NCBI GenBank assembly: GCA_963971225.1
Contig: OZ020267.1
Span: 68,130,438 to 68,194,437 of the forward strand
Source: Melieria omissa
Taxonomy: Eukaryota; Arthropoda; Insecta; Diptera; Ulidiidae
Length of the DNA: 64,000 nucleotides
Reading direction: 5' to 3'
This document shows, piece by piece, positions 21,764-34,169 of the stretch (position 1 is the stretch's first letter; the number at the start of each line of letters is the position of its first letter). The position numbers and the translations under genes are program-made. The notes beneath the pieces were generated by a model. It saw only the letters and a program-made list of their open reading frames with translations, ran no database searches and was not told where the DNA came from.

Positions 21764-24469
21764 ATGTACGATCTGAATCAGAAAACGATTTTCGTGTTGG
21801 ATCACACACAGTATTTTAGCATATCCAGCGAAGACTATATTCCCCTGGATGTGTTAAAAGGAAAACCTGGCTTGGTTGACACATCGGGCACAACGGCGGC
21901 GGTAACTACACTGGGTGCAGCTGGAATCGGCGCGCAATTTAGCAAGAGCCTTTGGACTTGTTCTGTGGAATCTTCCATTGAATACTGCCGCATAGTGTGG
22001 GATTTGTTCCCGCGGGGCAAATTGGTGCGTTTCATTGTCAGCGACACTGCCGCACACATTGTGAACACCTGGAACCTGACAACACAGAATATGTCGCATG
22101 TATTGAACGCCATGGCGTTAGTGGGAGTGCCACAACGTAACACTGTACAGTCTTCTGATTTCTCGGTCATACACGGACTACGTGCCGCCATCGAGGCACT
22201 AGCCGAGCCCACTGAGAATCAGTTGTCACTGCTGCAAATGAAGGAAGCGAGCAGCACATCTGGTGCAGCCCCAAGTGCAGAGGTGATGGAAAAAATGCCC
22301 AACAAAGGGCGTGTCATTTGCATAACATCTGCGCGCGACAACTCCAGCATGAAGAGTCTGGAAGACATCTTTCATACGGTGCTGCTGCAGCAGAACAAAC
22401 TGGCGACAACTCAGCAAAAGTTACTCCACATTGATCACTGCCACCTGGTCATCATTAATGTGGTGCCAATGAACATCGAATCGTTAGTAACGAATCGCAC
22501 AAAAATAGAACTCTCGCCAGCATTGTCCACTGAAGTGCACACGACCAGCGCGCCGAACATTTCTAACAAGTTAACTCATCTAATCATGAGTCATTACGAC
22601 TTAGCTAGCACCACCGTAACAGGGATTCCGATGAAGGTAATGCGCGTTGTGCATAGCAGGGCCAATGAACTGAAATGCTCGTTTTATTACAGGAAGAGCA
22701 AAATGCCAATTCCAGTGCAAATTACGATGTAGAGATTCTGCACGCACGCAACGCGCACACCTCCATTTGCGGTAACGAGGCGCTGCTTCCGACCAGCGTG
22801 AAGGAGGGCGCTGAGTACGAGACAGTCACGCTGAAGTGGTGTACGCCGCGTGGCTGTGGCTCGTCCGACATGCAGCCGTGTCTGGCACAGCATCGCGTCA
22901 CACCAGTAGATGTGACCTCACGTCCCAGCGCTTGTTTGATTACTTTTCTCCTGAACGGTCGTTCGGTTTTGCTAGAAATGCCCAGGTGCTTCTTAAACTG
23001 GTTGCCTTATCTTCCAACCTCCACTCTATCATTTGTTGCATCTGCAGGAAGACTGGCGGTAAAATGACAAGTCATTTGTTGTCGGCGCGGGGTGGTGAGA
23101 TTTTTATACATGCGCTGCAAATCACACGCACCTGCCTGGAGGACCCGCCGTCCATTTCGGAGGGCCCCGGTGGACGAGTGACCGACTATCGCATAGCCGA
23201 TTTTGCTGCCTTCATCAAGTCGCATCGCTTTGTGCCGCTCAAAATAAAACCTAAGCTGGAGGAAAATCTACACAAGGCACGCGAGCGCGTCCAGCGACGT
23301 TCACGCTACTTTCCGCTCACGCTAAACACCAGCTTGGTATACAACCTGCAGCGCAATCTCAACTGGGTGTCTTATTTTCTGCGCAAGATCAGCAAGGAAG
23401 ACATGGACAAAGCAGATGAGACGCAGTGCCAACAATACATATTCGAATTGTACACAGCGGCGACGCGCGGTGATCCGCTGCCATTTCCCAATATGGGTGG
23501 CGGGCGGTAAGTGTGGCAAGCAGTTGACTTGCTCGTTGTACTTATACTGTGTGTTTGTTTTGGGCACAGCTTGAAGGGCTCCAAAAAGGCAGATCAATAT
23601 AAAATACTATGCGCTGAGCTGGAAGTGCTGATACGCGCCTACGCCACTACGCCCCACCACAAAGCCGTGTTGGAGAGCGTTCAAAATGTTCGTGCAGCAT
23701 GCGGTGATACAACGGCAAAGGCGGAAAGTGATGGCAGTCGTAAGTAGGCACGCAAGTGCGAGTTATTAAACTACAATCTAATTGAAATGTACTTTTGTTC
23801 CATTGGTGACTAATTTGAAATAAATAAATAATTAATTGAAATTAAACAAAGTCTTCCCTAAGCTGACTTTGATGACAGTGCAACTAACACTTGATTAAAA
23901 TATATAAACTATAATATTTTTTTTTAATATTTAATACAAGCAAAACCAGTTCAGTTCATATAAATTCTTGAAAATTTTAATTAAATTTGTATATATGCCA
24001 TAATTGCAACGACTATTAGATATGCAAAATATACATGAGCATTAATCATCATTTCTCCCGTAGGCGACTCAACGAGCAAGAGCATGATGCGCGATTCACC
24101 CATGTCACCGCCGCACTCGATGGACAGCAGCAGCAATAGCAGCTTACTAAAGGCTAGTAAACGTAGCCTCAGCACTAGTGGACAGCGGTAAGTGAACGCT
24201 CTATTGCCTGCAGTCATACATACATATTTCTAATAAATCGTTCTATCTGCTGTCACAGTTCCCTATTAGACATAGTGTCCAGTTCTGAGCGCAGCCTGTC
24301 GGCGAAACGTTTGGACTTCTCAGGCCGTCTGTGCACGCCCAGTGGCCAGGTGGCTAAACTTTATCCTGACTTTGGTGCAAAAGACAAAGAATCCAGTGCC
24401 ACTGCAGCAGCGAATAGTAAAGAAGAAAATTCGGGAATTAAGCTTGAGGTGGGCGGTCTGCGCAGTTAA
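21764..24469 (+). CDS. asun: Asunder, Integrator complex subunit 13
   Basis: Six exons: 21764-22636, 22693-22985, 23048-23506, 23570-23739, 24064-24187 and 24259-24469, giving 709 residues; as I recall the fly protein has about 690. Asunder/INTS13 is part of the Integrator cleavage module for snRNA 3'-end processing and is needed for dynein recruitment to the nuclear envelope in spermatocytes. Recognition rests on [16 protein letters not shown] at the N terminus, [65 protein letters not shown] and [14 protein letters not shown]. The C-terminal exons are Ser-rich with SPPHSMDS and [12 protein letters not shown]. An in-frame ATG seven codons upstream (21743) is an alternative start; 21764 matches the family's M-x-x-x-NQKT start. 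The gene is divergent from bor. Confidence 0.95.
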
Positions 24470-24791
24470 TATTTCTATTTGAATCGCTCCCTAATTTCAA
24501 CTGGAAGTTATACAATTATTTTTAAGTATTTTTCTTTCAACAAATAAACATAAATCCAAAAAGTAATGCTTGCAAAATTCTTCAAAAACTTCAAAACAAA
24601 ATTTAATAAACACAAAATTAATGCTTCGATGTTGTACGGAAACTTCTAAAATCTAAAAATAAACAAAACGAGGAAGAGGAGAAGTCTTGTGGAGAAATTC
24701 AAAATTGTCTTGTAACGTAACGTAATTTTGGTTTTACAATTTGGCGGATGCTTATCGAAAAAAATCGAAAAATCAATTAAAAAAAGGTAAA
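24470..24791. other. Short spacer between two plus-strand genes
   Basis: AT-rich. It holds the asun 3' UTR (AATAAA near 24543 and 24605) and the leader of the next gene. Nothing else is seen. Confidence 0.6.
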
Positions 24792-26113
24792 ATGAGTACT
24801 GAGCCAACAGTTCGTAAACTAATGCAAGTGGCTGAAGAGGCACAAGCGCCCATACACGGTAATTTACATGGTTTCATGCTTTCAACGTGCAACTAAAGAT
24901 TTGCCAAATTTCATATTTTTAATATAATATATTAAAAAATAAAAACATCAAACAGTGCCAGTGGTGCTGGGCAACGAATGTTATGTGATGACACAGCAGG
25001 ATGTCCGTCGTGTGGAGGATATGCGGTTGATTTCGTACAGTAAACTAAATGAAAAAGGTCAGTTGCTGCTGTTTATTTACATATGTATATAACTTGATTG
25101 AATTGGTTATGAAAATGCAATGGCTGCGTGTTTGATTGATCAGTTTGTGGTTGATCTGCAACTCAAACAGAATTTGTGTTTTGAAATCGCCTGAAAAGTT
25201 AGATCACTTGAAGATTGGACAGCTCAAAGTTCGGTTTAACCGAACCAACCGTTGCTTTGTTTTGACTATTAATTGATGAACTCAATCATATCCCAAATAA
25301 GCTATAATAATGCCTGTATTAAGCATTAGTGCAAACCATTTAAACAATTGCATTTCGATTCAATTTAATATCAGTCACGTGATTCGTTAATTGAACGTTA
25401 CACATTCATTAGGTGAACTGGTGCCTCTGGATGCACTTCGAGTTAATTGCAATGCAAAGGATGTACTGACGAATGCCGCCACATGCCGTATGCAGCAGCA
25501 GCAACAACAGCAGTTGCAGCCATGTGTGCCCATGAATACTTCCCAAATGAATTTGCTTAATATCTTGACCAGAGTCTGCAACCCGCAGTCAGCATTACAA
25601 CAAACAGGGCCGCAACAACAAACACCCAATGCATTTGCATTCAACCAACCAAATCAACCCAATGTATTCTCATGCGGCAATCAGCCAAACATGTTCGCAG
25701 CCGCCAATCAACCAAACATGTTCCAACCCTCGCAACTGCAGTGCGTACAACAGCCTATACCAATGATAACCGTTACACCTGATCCGCCGACAGCATATGC
25801 GCCGAGCCAAGCCACGCTGCAGCAGCAATTGAATTGGGCCAATGCTGGCCCCAACACGCTAACACCGGTCCCGCAGTTTCCGTTCCATCGCACCTCGGCA
25901 ACATCCACCACGGACATTTCACGTTCACAGCGCTTGCAGCAACGCCGAAATGCTTGCTTTTCACGTGGCTGCAACACAATGGACGTCGATGATCCGCCGC
26001 GTACCACCCGCTCAGCTACATATTTAAACGTCGACAGCAATAACAGCGATAACAACAGTGTGACTGCACACCAGCAATTGAAACAGCGCAAGATGGCACG
26101 CTTTTTAAACTGA
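24792..26113 (+). CDS. Unrecognised glutamine/asparagine-rich protein
   Basis: Three exons, 24792-24858, 24956-25057 and 25413-26113, give 289 residues. I do not recognise the family. The first about 75 residues are non-repetitive (MSTEPTVRKLMQVAEEAQ, NECYVMTQQDVRRVEDM, GELVPLDALRVN) and look conserved in character. Residues about 95-110 are polyQ, and about 145-175 hold three NQPN(V/M)F repeats. The C-terminal third has basic LQQRRNA and LKQRKMARFL stretches around a TRSATYLNVDS segment. There is no signal peptide or membrane segment. All splice sites are canonical and in frame, so the model itself is sound. The NQPN(M)F repeats recall nucleoporin- or P-body-like low-complexity regions, but that is only a resemblance. 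The gene sits between asun and Nol6 and converges on Nol6 with 144 bp between stop codons. Confidence 0.72.
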
Positions 26114-26257
26114 ATCTGATAATAACTGCTGAAATGTGTTCCCAATGTCCGCCGCGAAATGAAATTGTTGTGTGACCATTGCGTTGTTTGGCATTTGATT
26201 TGCGTAATTTTTAGTTATTTTTATTGAGCTTAAATTAAAGTTTACTGTTTTCCCTTG

Positions 26258-29200
26258 TTACAACGTAGCCGACTTTTTCTTTTTTGACTTTGTGCCAATA
26301 GCTTTTGATTTTGTCGCCACTCCTGCCTGCTTGGCATCGACTTTGCGATGCCGCTTTGCTTTGCCGTTGTTGAGCTTAACTGGCGTTTTGGCGACAGGAC
26401 CATTTGCTTTTAGCTTTGCGGGCACAATTTTTTCGTTACCAGTTTGCATGATGGCGGGTTTTACACTTTGTGTGAAGTAGCGCTGGGTTCTGCTCGATTT
26501 TTTCACGTTATGTTTGGAAGCAATTGCAGAAGTGCGTGATTCTTGCAGCACTGCTTCCACTGTGCCAACACGCAGGTAAAAATCTTTCAGTATGAATTTA
26601 AAATCCTCAACGAATGTCTCCTTTTTTGGTGCAACCTTATGCAAATCTCTAAGACTCAACGCACAGCCATTGACCTCAGTGACTTTGAAGTCTTTGTCTG
26701 CAAAACTTTGAGGTTTCCAGACAATGGCAATCTCTTTACCGCCGCAGGGATTGTAAAAAAAGGCAGCAAAGTCAGTGTATGCCTCCTGTATAAACGAAAA
26801 TTTGTTATATCTCAATCAGAAATGCTCTGTTAAAACGCAAACACTTACCCTTAACTTCGCCACTGCATCTCGCATGAAATTCGTATCGGCTAGGGGCAAA
26901 CGCCAGTTCGGTTTGCCCAATGCTGTAAACGCCGATCCCATTTCATGGGCCAGTGTATTGGGCACCATGTCCGGTTTCAGCTGTATGACCAAATCGTAAC
27001 CCTGGCTGGGAGCCATAAACACCTTTGACAGCTTTATGAACGGCTCAGTGGACATTATGGATTTTTCAATGTTGGACAATGTCTGCCGCGCCAGCAAGGT
27101 GACCCGCGCCAATACATGTACATTGGGTCGACTAGTCGAGGACCACAGCGTACCGCAGTGTTTCTGATCGTAGCAGGTAGCAATGCACACTGGTGGGAAT
27201 GTATCACGCTCGGCATTAAATCGCTGCTCCAGATCAGCGATGTCATTATCTAATGAATTAAAAATCGATTAACTTAATGTCATAAAATACACTTAAACCC
27301 GCATACCATCCATTGCATTGTTAAAGTTGAGTAAAAATAGTTCGGTTTTCCAATCGCTGTGTGCGAGTAGCTGCAGAAACCTGATGAATCCTGTTTGCGG
27401 TGAGCTGGTCAGCTGCTGCGCATGTACTTTCAGAAACTGTGAGGCGATTAGCAGTTCAGTGCACTCATCCGGCCACAAGCCGTCGTCAATTAGCTGCGAG
27501 TAAAGCCAGCGTTTGGCAATCATGACGGTGCCACCAAAACTCGGGTGCTGCTGGTAGAGAGCGTGTAGCACTCCATTCACTTTGGGCAGTATATAATGCC
27601 GTTTTTCCAGCGCAATGCTCGCCTCGCAGTCCACATACTGTGTGATGCCGCGCTCATTCTTCTCCCGCTTGAGAAGTGCCACTTCCTTGGGGTGTGCCAG
27701 TTCAATGCTGAAGCAAAACCCCTGCTTCAACACCAACACCCCGTCGTAGGTGACGCGCGTCTGTAGATGATGTTTGTCGCGCAGCAGCTGTGCAATCTGT
27801 ATGTAAAAAGCGGTTTTGAGTGCGCGCAGCGCTCCCAGCTCACTAGGCCATTTGCCGCTAAGACCTGCCAACACAGTATCGTTACAAATAGCTCATGACC
27901 AGCAACATTCACACAAACTCACCAAGTTGGATAACACCACGTTGCACATGAGTAGCGTAGAGGCGGTCGGCTATGCAACGTGCCTGCGGCAATATTGGTT
28001 CCGGTTCGCAGTATCGAAGCACCGGCGATATGCCCGCAATTGATACAATCTCCAGCGGCAGCTCATTAAGATTGTGAAGCTTACGCGCCAAATCATCAAA
28101 ACTGCGTATTACTTGCAGCGAGGTGGCCTCCGCATCAGTGTCTTGCTTCACCTTGTACCTCTCGTTCAGTTTGTCGGTTTTGAAAGCAGTCGTCAGCCGA
28201 TAGACCACATCCAGCTCGCCCGCAATGTAGTCGAACTCATTAGGCTCCAGCTGAAAGTGATGCTGCAATAAATGCGACACAATCGAACGCACCACCAGAC
28301 GCTTTTTGGAGAGCGTGTCGTCGGCGGCAGCCCAAACCACGGACTCCGTAATGCTGCCATCCTGAAAGCGACGCAACTTTGCCTTGTCACCCCAGAATGT
28401 GCGAAACTCTTCGGCTGTCTCGGCGATAGATTCGGGCCCTTTATCGAGCACCTCAAAGGCCTGCTCCGAATTGAGCACCAAGCCGAGGTGAAGGTGATCG
28501 CAGCAGTCAGGTGGCTTTTCAGCGGACGGCCACGATTCCATGGGCTGCTCGATGGGTAGCAGCATGTGCACACGCTGTCCCAAACCTTTGCGCAAGAGGC
28601 TGCAAAGGTAATTGTCAGAGATTTCAATTTCATAAATATAAATTTTTAATTTCATAATTTATGTTTAATTTATAACGTATCATACCTTAGCACCACTTTT
28701 AGCAACTGCGGATATGTGTAGCCAGCAAAATTATACTTGTCTGCTGGTGGCACGTGCATTTCCAAAATCTGTTCCACTACATCGGGCTGGTTTATTCTGA
28801 AAACGTATACAGATCAATAAGTTTAATGCATTTAATATTTAGATTTCTTTCTGTACTTGAGTATGTGATCGAACTGGCTATATAGTGGACATTTTGTCAT
28901 AAAAATCAGCTGAAAGCTGTTCAGTTTCACATCGTTTAACATGTCAACAGCAATCTTTGACTCTGAACGTACACGCCGGTATATATCCAGCGACAGATTT
29001 GCGGTCATATTCAGAAAGCCACTGCTATCAATGAAGACCACATCATAGTAGGCATGAAACTGTTCTAATGTTGGCTGATTGGTGCCGTTGGCGATGGCAG
29101 TGCTGTCGCATAGTGAAATGCCTTTACCATTTTCCTCCCAGGTGCTAAGTGCTAAAAGCAAATGAAAGTTAAGTAAAACAAAATAGGCTTACTATTACAG

Positions 29201-30594
29201 CAAACTTACCCAGACTATTCCACACAGTACGCGCTACCTGGTAGCTGCTCATCTTTGCGTGTAATTTGCGCTGTCTAAAAAGATAAGCAATGTACATGGC
29301 CAGCAAATGCGCATGAAAACCGCTGAAGCCCACATGCAGTTGACGTTGCCGCAGCCACACTTTTAACAGCACCAAACCCTCCTGCAAGCTCTTATTCGTA
29401 TCGAAAACCTCATTCAACAATTGCTGATTGCGGCGCATCGTTAAATCGATAAGCACGCCGGCATTGTAGCTGGGAGTGGCCAGCGGCAGCGAGTCCTCAT
29501 CGTCGCCGAAAAGACTAGCGCGCACATTATTGTTCCACGGCACAAAGCGACTCAGCTTGAAGCTGGATTCCTCAGCAGCGACAAACAGCCGTATGCAGAG
29601 CTTGGCGGCAATGCTGCTGCCCGCAGTGGTATCGCTCGGCGTAATCTCCAGCACCGGCTTTAACGGATTATTTGCATGATAATTGAACTTGAGTTGCGAC
29701 ACGCTAAGCGCAGCAAAGTGTTCCCTCTGCTTAAGCAGCTCATTGCCCAGGTAAGTCAAGTAGTAGGCGCGCTTTTGCTCATAAACTAAATTTAGGTAGT
29801 TTTCCTTTTGAAAGCACTCGGCAGGCATTGGCACACAAATATCGGCCACCAGCTTGGGGCCGAGAAGCGTTTGTGTGGCAACTGCGCCCAGCAGATACGC
29901 TTCAGCAGAGGGCTTGATAAATTGAAATTGAAAGGGTTTTTGCTGTTTTACATGCAAATGGTCCAGAGCGAGTGGCACTTGAATTTGGCACTTGCGCAGC
30001 CATTGCATTTGGTGCATGTCTTCCTTGGCAGTTTGTGATTCCAACTTTCGCAAAAACTGCTTAAAGTTTTCCAGCCAGCTGTTGATGTAGTTTTTGTACT
30101 TGTCTTTCACCTTCAACTCGGTTACCATTTCCTTCACCTGCAGCCGAAAGAGATTGGAATGAAAGAGATTTCGCGTCTCTTTCAGTGCATTGATCTCCTC
30201 CAAAGTGGGTGCTTTAACTTTCTCAACATTTTTCGGTTTCTTTACGGCAACAGTGTCCTTTGTATTGTCCGTTGTTGCAATGGCTTTGCGTTTGCTGGTT
30301 GCCACTATTTGGGCAGTTTGTCGTTTTTGAGAGCCGCTATTTACATTGGTATCTACGCCATTCGAAGAGACATCATCATCGCTCGCATCTTCCTCAGAAC
30401 TGTTATCATCCTCGCTCGCGATGAGTTGATCATCAGGAGCCTCGTCACTATCATCGCTGGTGCCGTTTTCAATCATAGAGTCTTCGGCAGCGTCGCTGTC
30501 AACCTTTTGAGTCAAATGCATTATTAGAGTTGGACCTTTATGTAATTTATATTCAGCATACCTCTTGCACAGCATTCCTTTTAATTTTCACCAT
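26258..30594 (-). CDS. Mat89Ba: Nucleolar protein 6 (Nol6/Utp22), maternal transcript 89Ba
   Basis: Eight exons, complement(26258-26785, 26849-27249, 27307-27864, 27923-28599, 28686-28796, 28857-29151, 29210-30503, 30562-30594), give 1298 residues. Nol6 (yeast Utp22) is a structural subunit of the small-subunit processome that helps pre-18S rRNA maturation; its domains have tandem poly(A)-polymerase/OAS1-like folds that have lost catalysis. Seen here: an acidic Asp/Ser N-terminal region (SDDSDEAPDD, SSEEDASDDD), RNLFHSNLFRLQVKEMV, LALDHLHVKQQKPFQF, FSGFHAHLLAMYIAYLF, LRRFQDGSITESVVW (a Nol6 signature), FGGTVMIAKRWLYSQL and GKEIAIVWKP, then a Lys-rich tail (KSKKKKSATL). The first exon encodes just 11 residues, MVKIKRNAVQE. 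The longer acidic region explains the size above the usual about 1150-1200. AATAAA for the minus strand lies at about 26220. Confidence 0.93.
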
Positions 30595-31378
30595 TTTTTG
30601 AGTTTTTAACCGCACGTTGCAAACAAAAACACGAGTACCAAGAATTAAATAAAGCAACCAACACGTGCGAGTCCGAGCGATTGGTTGTCGGATACTCGCC
30701 TCAATCAGCTGTTGTGCGCGTAGGCATGCCGCAACAGGGTAACCCAGTAAACAAAAACACTTTGTAGATTATTAGTTTACTCTACCATATCGTCGCCTGA
30801 GAAAACGATTGACGTATGTGCTATGAAATATAATGGAACATACGACATTCGTTTTCTGCAGCGACGATGTGTAGTATTGCGTGTTATATGATTTGAAAGC
30901 ATATTTGAAGTTTTACAGAAAATCTAGTTCATTACATTCGATAAAAAATAACTGAATTCTTGGAAATTTTAGATAGCCCAATTGTTGATAAGAAGTTGTC
31001 AAAAGCTAGTAAAATTGTTCGAGTGTAATGATTTTAGTTGATGTTATGGTTATAGTCAAATATAAATTATGCCAATAACCAATAAGTGAAAACTAGGAAA
31101 CTATTTATAAAATTTGATTAGACAGTAATTCTTTTTTATTTTATATATTTGTAATTATTTTATATAATTATTAAATACAGTACAGTTCATTATCATTTTC
31201 CCCATTTCTTTTTTTATATTCCTCTACAATACATATCTTCATATATATTGCATTTTCTTCACATTATTTATAATAATAGTTGTTTTAGTTCCATCCTTTC
31301 CTCCATTCATTTCGCATTAAAACAAGTATCATAAAAACAGAAAACGGAGAAACGAAAAAAAAAACAAAAGAAAACAAT
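30595..31378. other. Spacer upstream of Nol6, downstream of sip3
   Basis: This contains the Nol6 promoter at the left and the sip3 3' UTR at the right, where several minus-strand A-rich motifs occur. A long imperfect hairpin lies at 30782-30873. No open frame of interest is present. Confidence 0.55.
30782..30873. ncRNA. Candidate microRNA-like hairpin
   Basis: Two arms pair over about 36 bases: CTACCATATCGTCGCC...AGAAAACGATTGACGTATGT and, after a loop of about 22 nt, the inverse with GCGACGAT...CTACAC. Mismatches are few and scattered, and the loop is AT-rich. Length and loop fit a pre-miRNA. An inverted-repeat transposon relic is the main alternative. Neither strand shows a known seed that I can identify. 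Confidence 0.35.
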
Positions 31379-34169
31379 TTAGTCAATTGTTGTTGCTGTT
31401 GTTGTGTTTGACGCCGTTGGAGATTTGTTGCGCTCCTCGAGGAATTTTAAGCGCCGTTTTCGCAATTCACTAAGTTCAGCGTTTTCGGCTTGATCCATTA
31501 TCAGCGTGGAAGTGGACGCCGCGGCTGGCGTCAATTGCGTCGCACCACCGTAGTCTAGTTCCTCGCCTCCCAAATCTTCAATAGTCACATCGTTAAATGC
31601 TTCCACTGGCCGCTCGGCAGATACTGTGGACGTGTTGACAGTACCACTCGTGCTGTTCGGTGCTTCGGCCACGCTTCTGGCGCTTGTGCTGCCCTGCTCT
31701 GCTGCAAGGGTGTTGCTCGATTGCGACGCAGCAGCGGCTGCCGATGTGCTGGGCCCGTCGCCAAAGTTGGCCGCAACTGTGGTTGGCGTTGCTGTAGCAG
31801 CCGAGACCGATGTAGTTGCAGGTGCTGATGCCGTTGGCACTTGCTGCGCAGCCGCTGGCTGCATGCGAGCCGCAATTATCTGGTAGTTGCTCATCAAAAT
31901 GCCAGCTGCGTCCAGCATTAACTGAATATTCCGCAGCAGCTGCAAACACCAGAAGCAAAAAATTAAATGGTCTGGCAGCAAAATATTAGTCAGTCTAATT
32001 ACCTTTATACGCTCTTCCACATGGCGACGTTCGGTGCCCTCCAGTGCTTCGAGTTCCTCATCGCTAAAATGGGTAAGATCTGGAGGCATCGGTGGTGGTG
32101 GGACTGCATACGGCGCAATAAATGGGAACGGTGGTGGCATCATAAATGGTGGTGCCGACATGGCCATTGCGTGGAAATTGGGTGGAATTGCCGGGAAAGC
32201 CGGAATCTGGGTGCCAGGCAGTACGTTTGCACCGGCAACGGCTCCAGTCGCTGCTATATTCTCAAAACCGATTGGCATTGCAATGGGCGGGGCTGTGGCA
32301 TCAGGTCGTACAGGCTCTGCGATTGTTGGTTGAGTGGGCGTGGGATTAGCATTTGCCGCTGGTGCTGCTGCATTAGCAGCGTCTGCTGCTGCGGGCACTT
32401 CCTCTTGGCGGGGAATTGCTGTAGAGTTTGCATTAGGCGTGCGCAAAATATTCAAACGACAGGTGGGGCACGTTTGTTGACGTTGGAACCACGAGCGCAG
32501 ACAGGTAGTATGGAAAATGTGTCCGCAAGGAAGTTTTTTGGAGTGGTTGATCATGTCCTCTCTGCAAAAAAAGCCAAGTTTAGTTACAAAGCACAGAAGA
32601 ATATTCTAGAATTCTATTCTATTCTACAAAGCACAACTAGGAAAGTTAAATTATTCACGTACCTGCAAATTATGCAAATGTTATCAGATAGGCGCAACTC
32701 CTCGGGTGTAGCATCCGGGTACAGGGTATTCATGTTGCGTATGGCGCGGCGCGACATAATGACGTCGCTGAGTGCTTTTTTAAAGTTCCGTATAGTGAAG
32801 AACATCGGTCGAAAGACGAACATGGGCAGAGCATAGATTTTGGCCATTATCACTACAAACAGCACGTACAGGATCACCTTGATCAGGCCGATCACTAACT
32901 CCGTGTACAGCAGAAATACGGCTTTGTTTTCCCACGGTGTGTCGGTGCGCATTTCGGCGGCATGCAGTACATACTTGATTGCGGTGCTGGCAACCACCGT
33001 CAGCAGAATGGCATACTCAAAGCCAAATACCAGCTGAACGCTTGGGCCGCGCACCAGTGTTGAGTTGTAGGCGTGCATTAACAATACGTAGTCCAAGATA
33101 CCTAACACTGTCAACAGACTGGCAACGCGTATGTGAAAGAGCCAACCCAAAACCGGCGAACGTTCCATCTGCAAATTTATTTTGTTAAACAATGGATCTC
33201 TCATTGAAGTTTAATACTAAACAATAAGAAAGGATCTGATAATAAAAGTGGTCGTCAAATTGAATGAATACGAATTGGTTCATAAGCAATATAAAAATGC
33301 AATAATTTTCAAGAAGCAACATCAAAATGAATTCAAAACAATGGTGTTATGTCCATACGCTACCAGGTGGTCGGCAATGCGTCTATATATAAGACAACTA
33401 AAAATACATTCTTATATGTGGCAATCATAGAAATATCTCAACGCGTGCTGGTATAAAGGCAACAATATGGGAAGGCAAATAGGAATACAAAGCAGCTGTG
33501 CCAAATTTTTCACGCAGCACAATTGACGACAGCGATAAAGCTTATCGCAGCGTTGAACCATCAATAAAGAATAGTCGAAGGTTTGTTGGTCAAACACATC
33601 TCCCATATACCTTTTTATTTGTTTCATTCAGTTTTACTTACAAAATCGACACGCTCTTCTGCGAGCCAATGGAATGATTTGAGGAAAAGCAGCACTGTGA
33701 ACAGTGCCACAAATCGTGGATTGAAGTCATCCCGAAAGACTGTAAAGGCGAGGCACGTCTCAGTAAGCGCATACCAGAAGCGTTCCAGTAGATGTTCGAA
33801 TTCCGCCGCTCGCAACGTGCCCAGGAAAATCTGCGCAAACATTGGAGTGCATTAGTAAGTGTATTTTGCAACAAATAAGCGAAAACTACAGGTCAACAAA
33901 CCTTGCGCAATAATTTTCCAAACATAAAAACAATCACGAAGAATTGTATGTAGATGACCTGCAACGAAAAACCAATTGCACAAAATCCATATTGCAGTTT
34001 GGTGAAATGGCGGAGGCGATGCGACGCGGCGCCATGTACTCACTGCCATCGAAGCATTTGACTTGGTTATATACACGACAGCCGGGTAGAATTGTTTCTT
34101 CTGGTAGTAGGCGTTCCCGATGACGACGCTCGTCAGCGCCAAGCATATGGAGGACAACAGCAATTGCAT
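31379..34169 (-). CDS. sip3: E3 ubiquitin ligase synoviolin/HRD1
   Basis: Six exons, complement(31379-31939, 32003-32561, 32663-33168, 33642-33830, 33902-33958, 34044-34169), give 665 residues. HRD1 is the ER-membrane RING ligase of ER-associated degradation. The N half is a multi-pass membrane region beginning [16 protein letters not shown], with conserved [38 protein letters not shown] and [13 protein letters not shown]. The RING-H2 finger is complete: C289, C292, C305, H307, H310, C313, C324 and C327, in [19 protein letters not shown] and [37 protein letters not shown] precedes it. The tail is Pro/Ala-rich, then a conserved [20 protein letters not shown] helix, and it ends [15 protein letters not shown]. 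The gene is head-to-tail with Nol6 and divergent from faf. Confidence 0.95.

Noticed and set aside
31967..32836. 289-codon plus-strand frame
   Set aside because: It is opposite the RING and proline-rich region of sip3 and runs across a real intron; no protein family resemblance.
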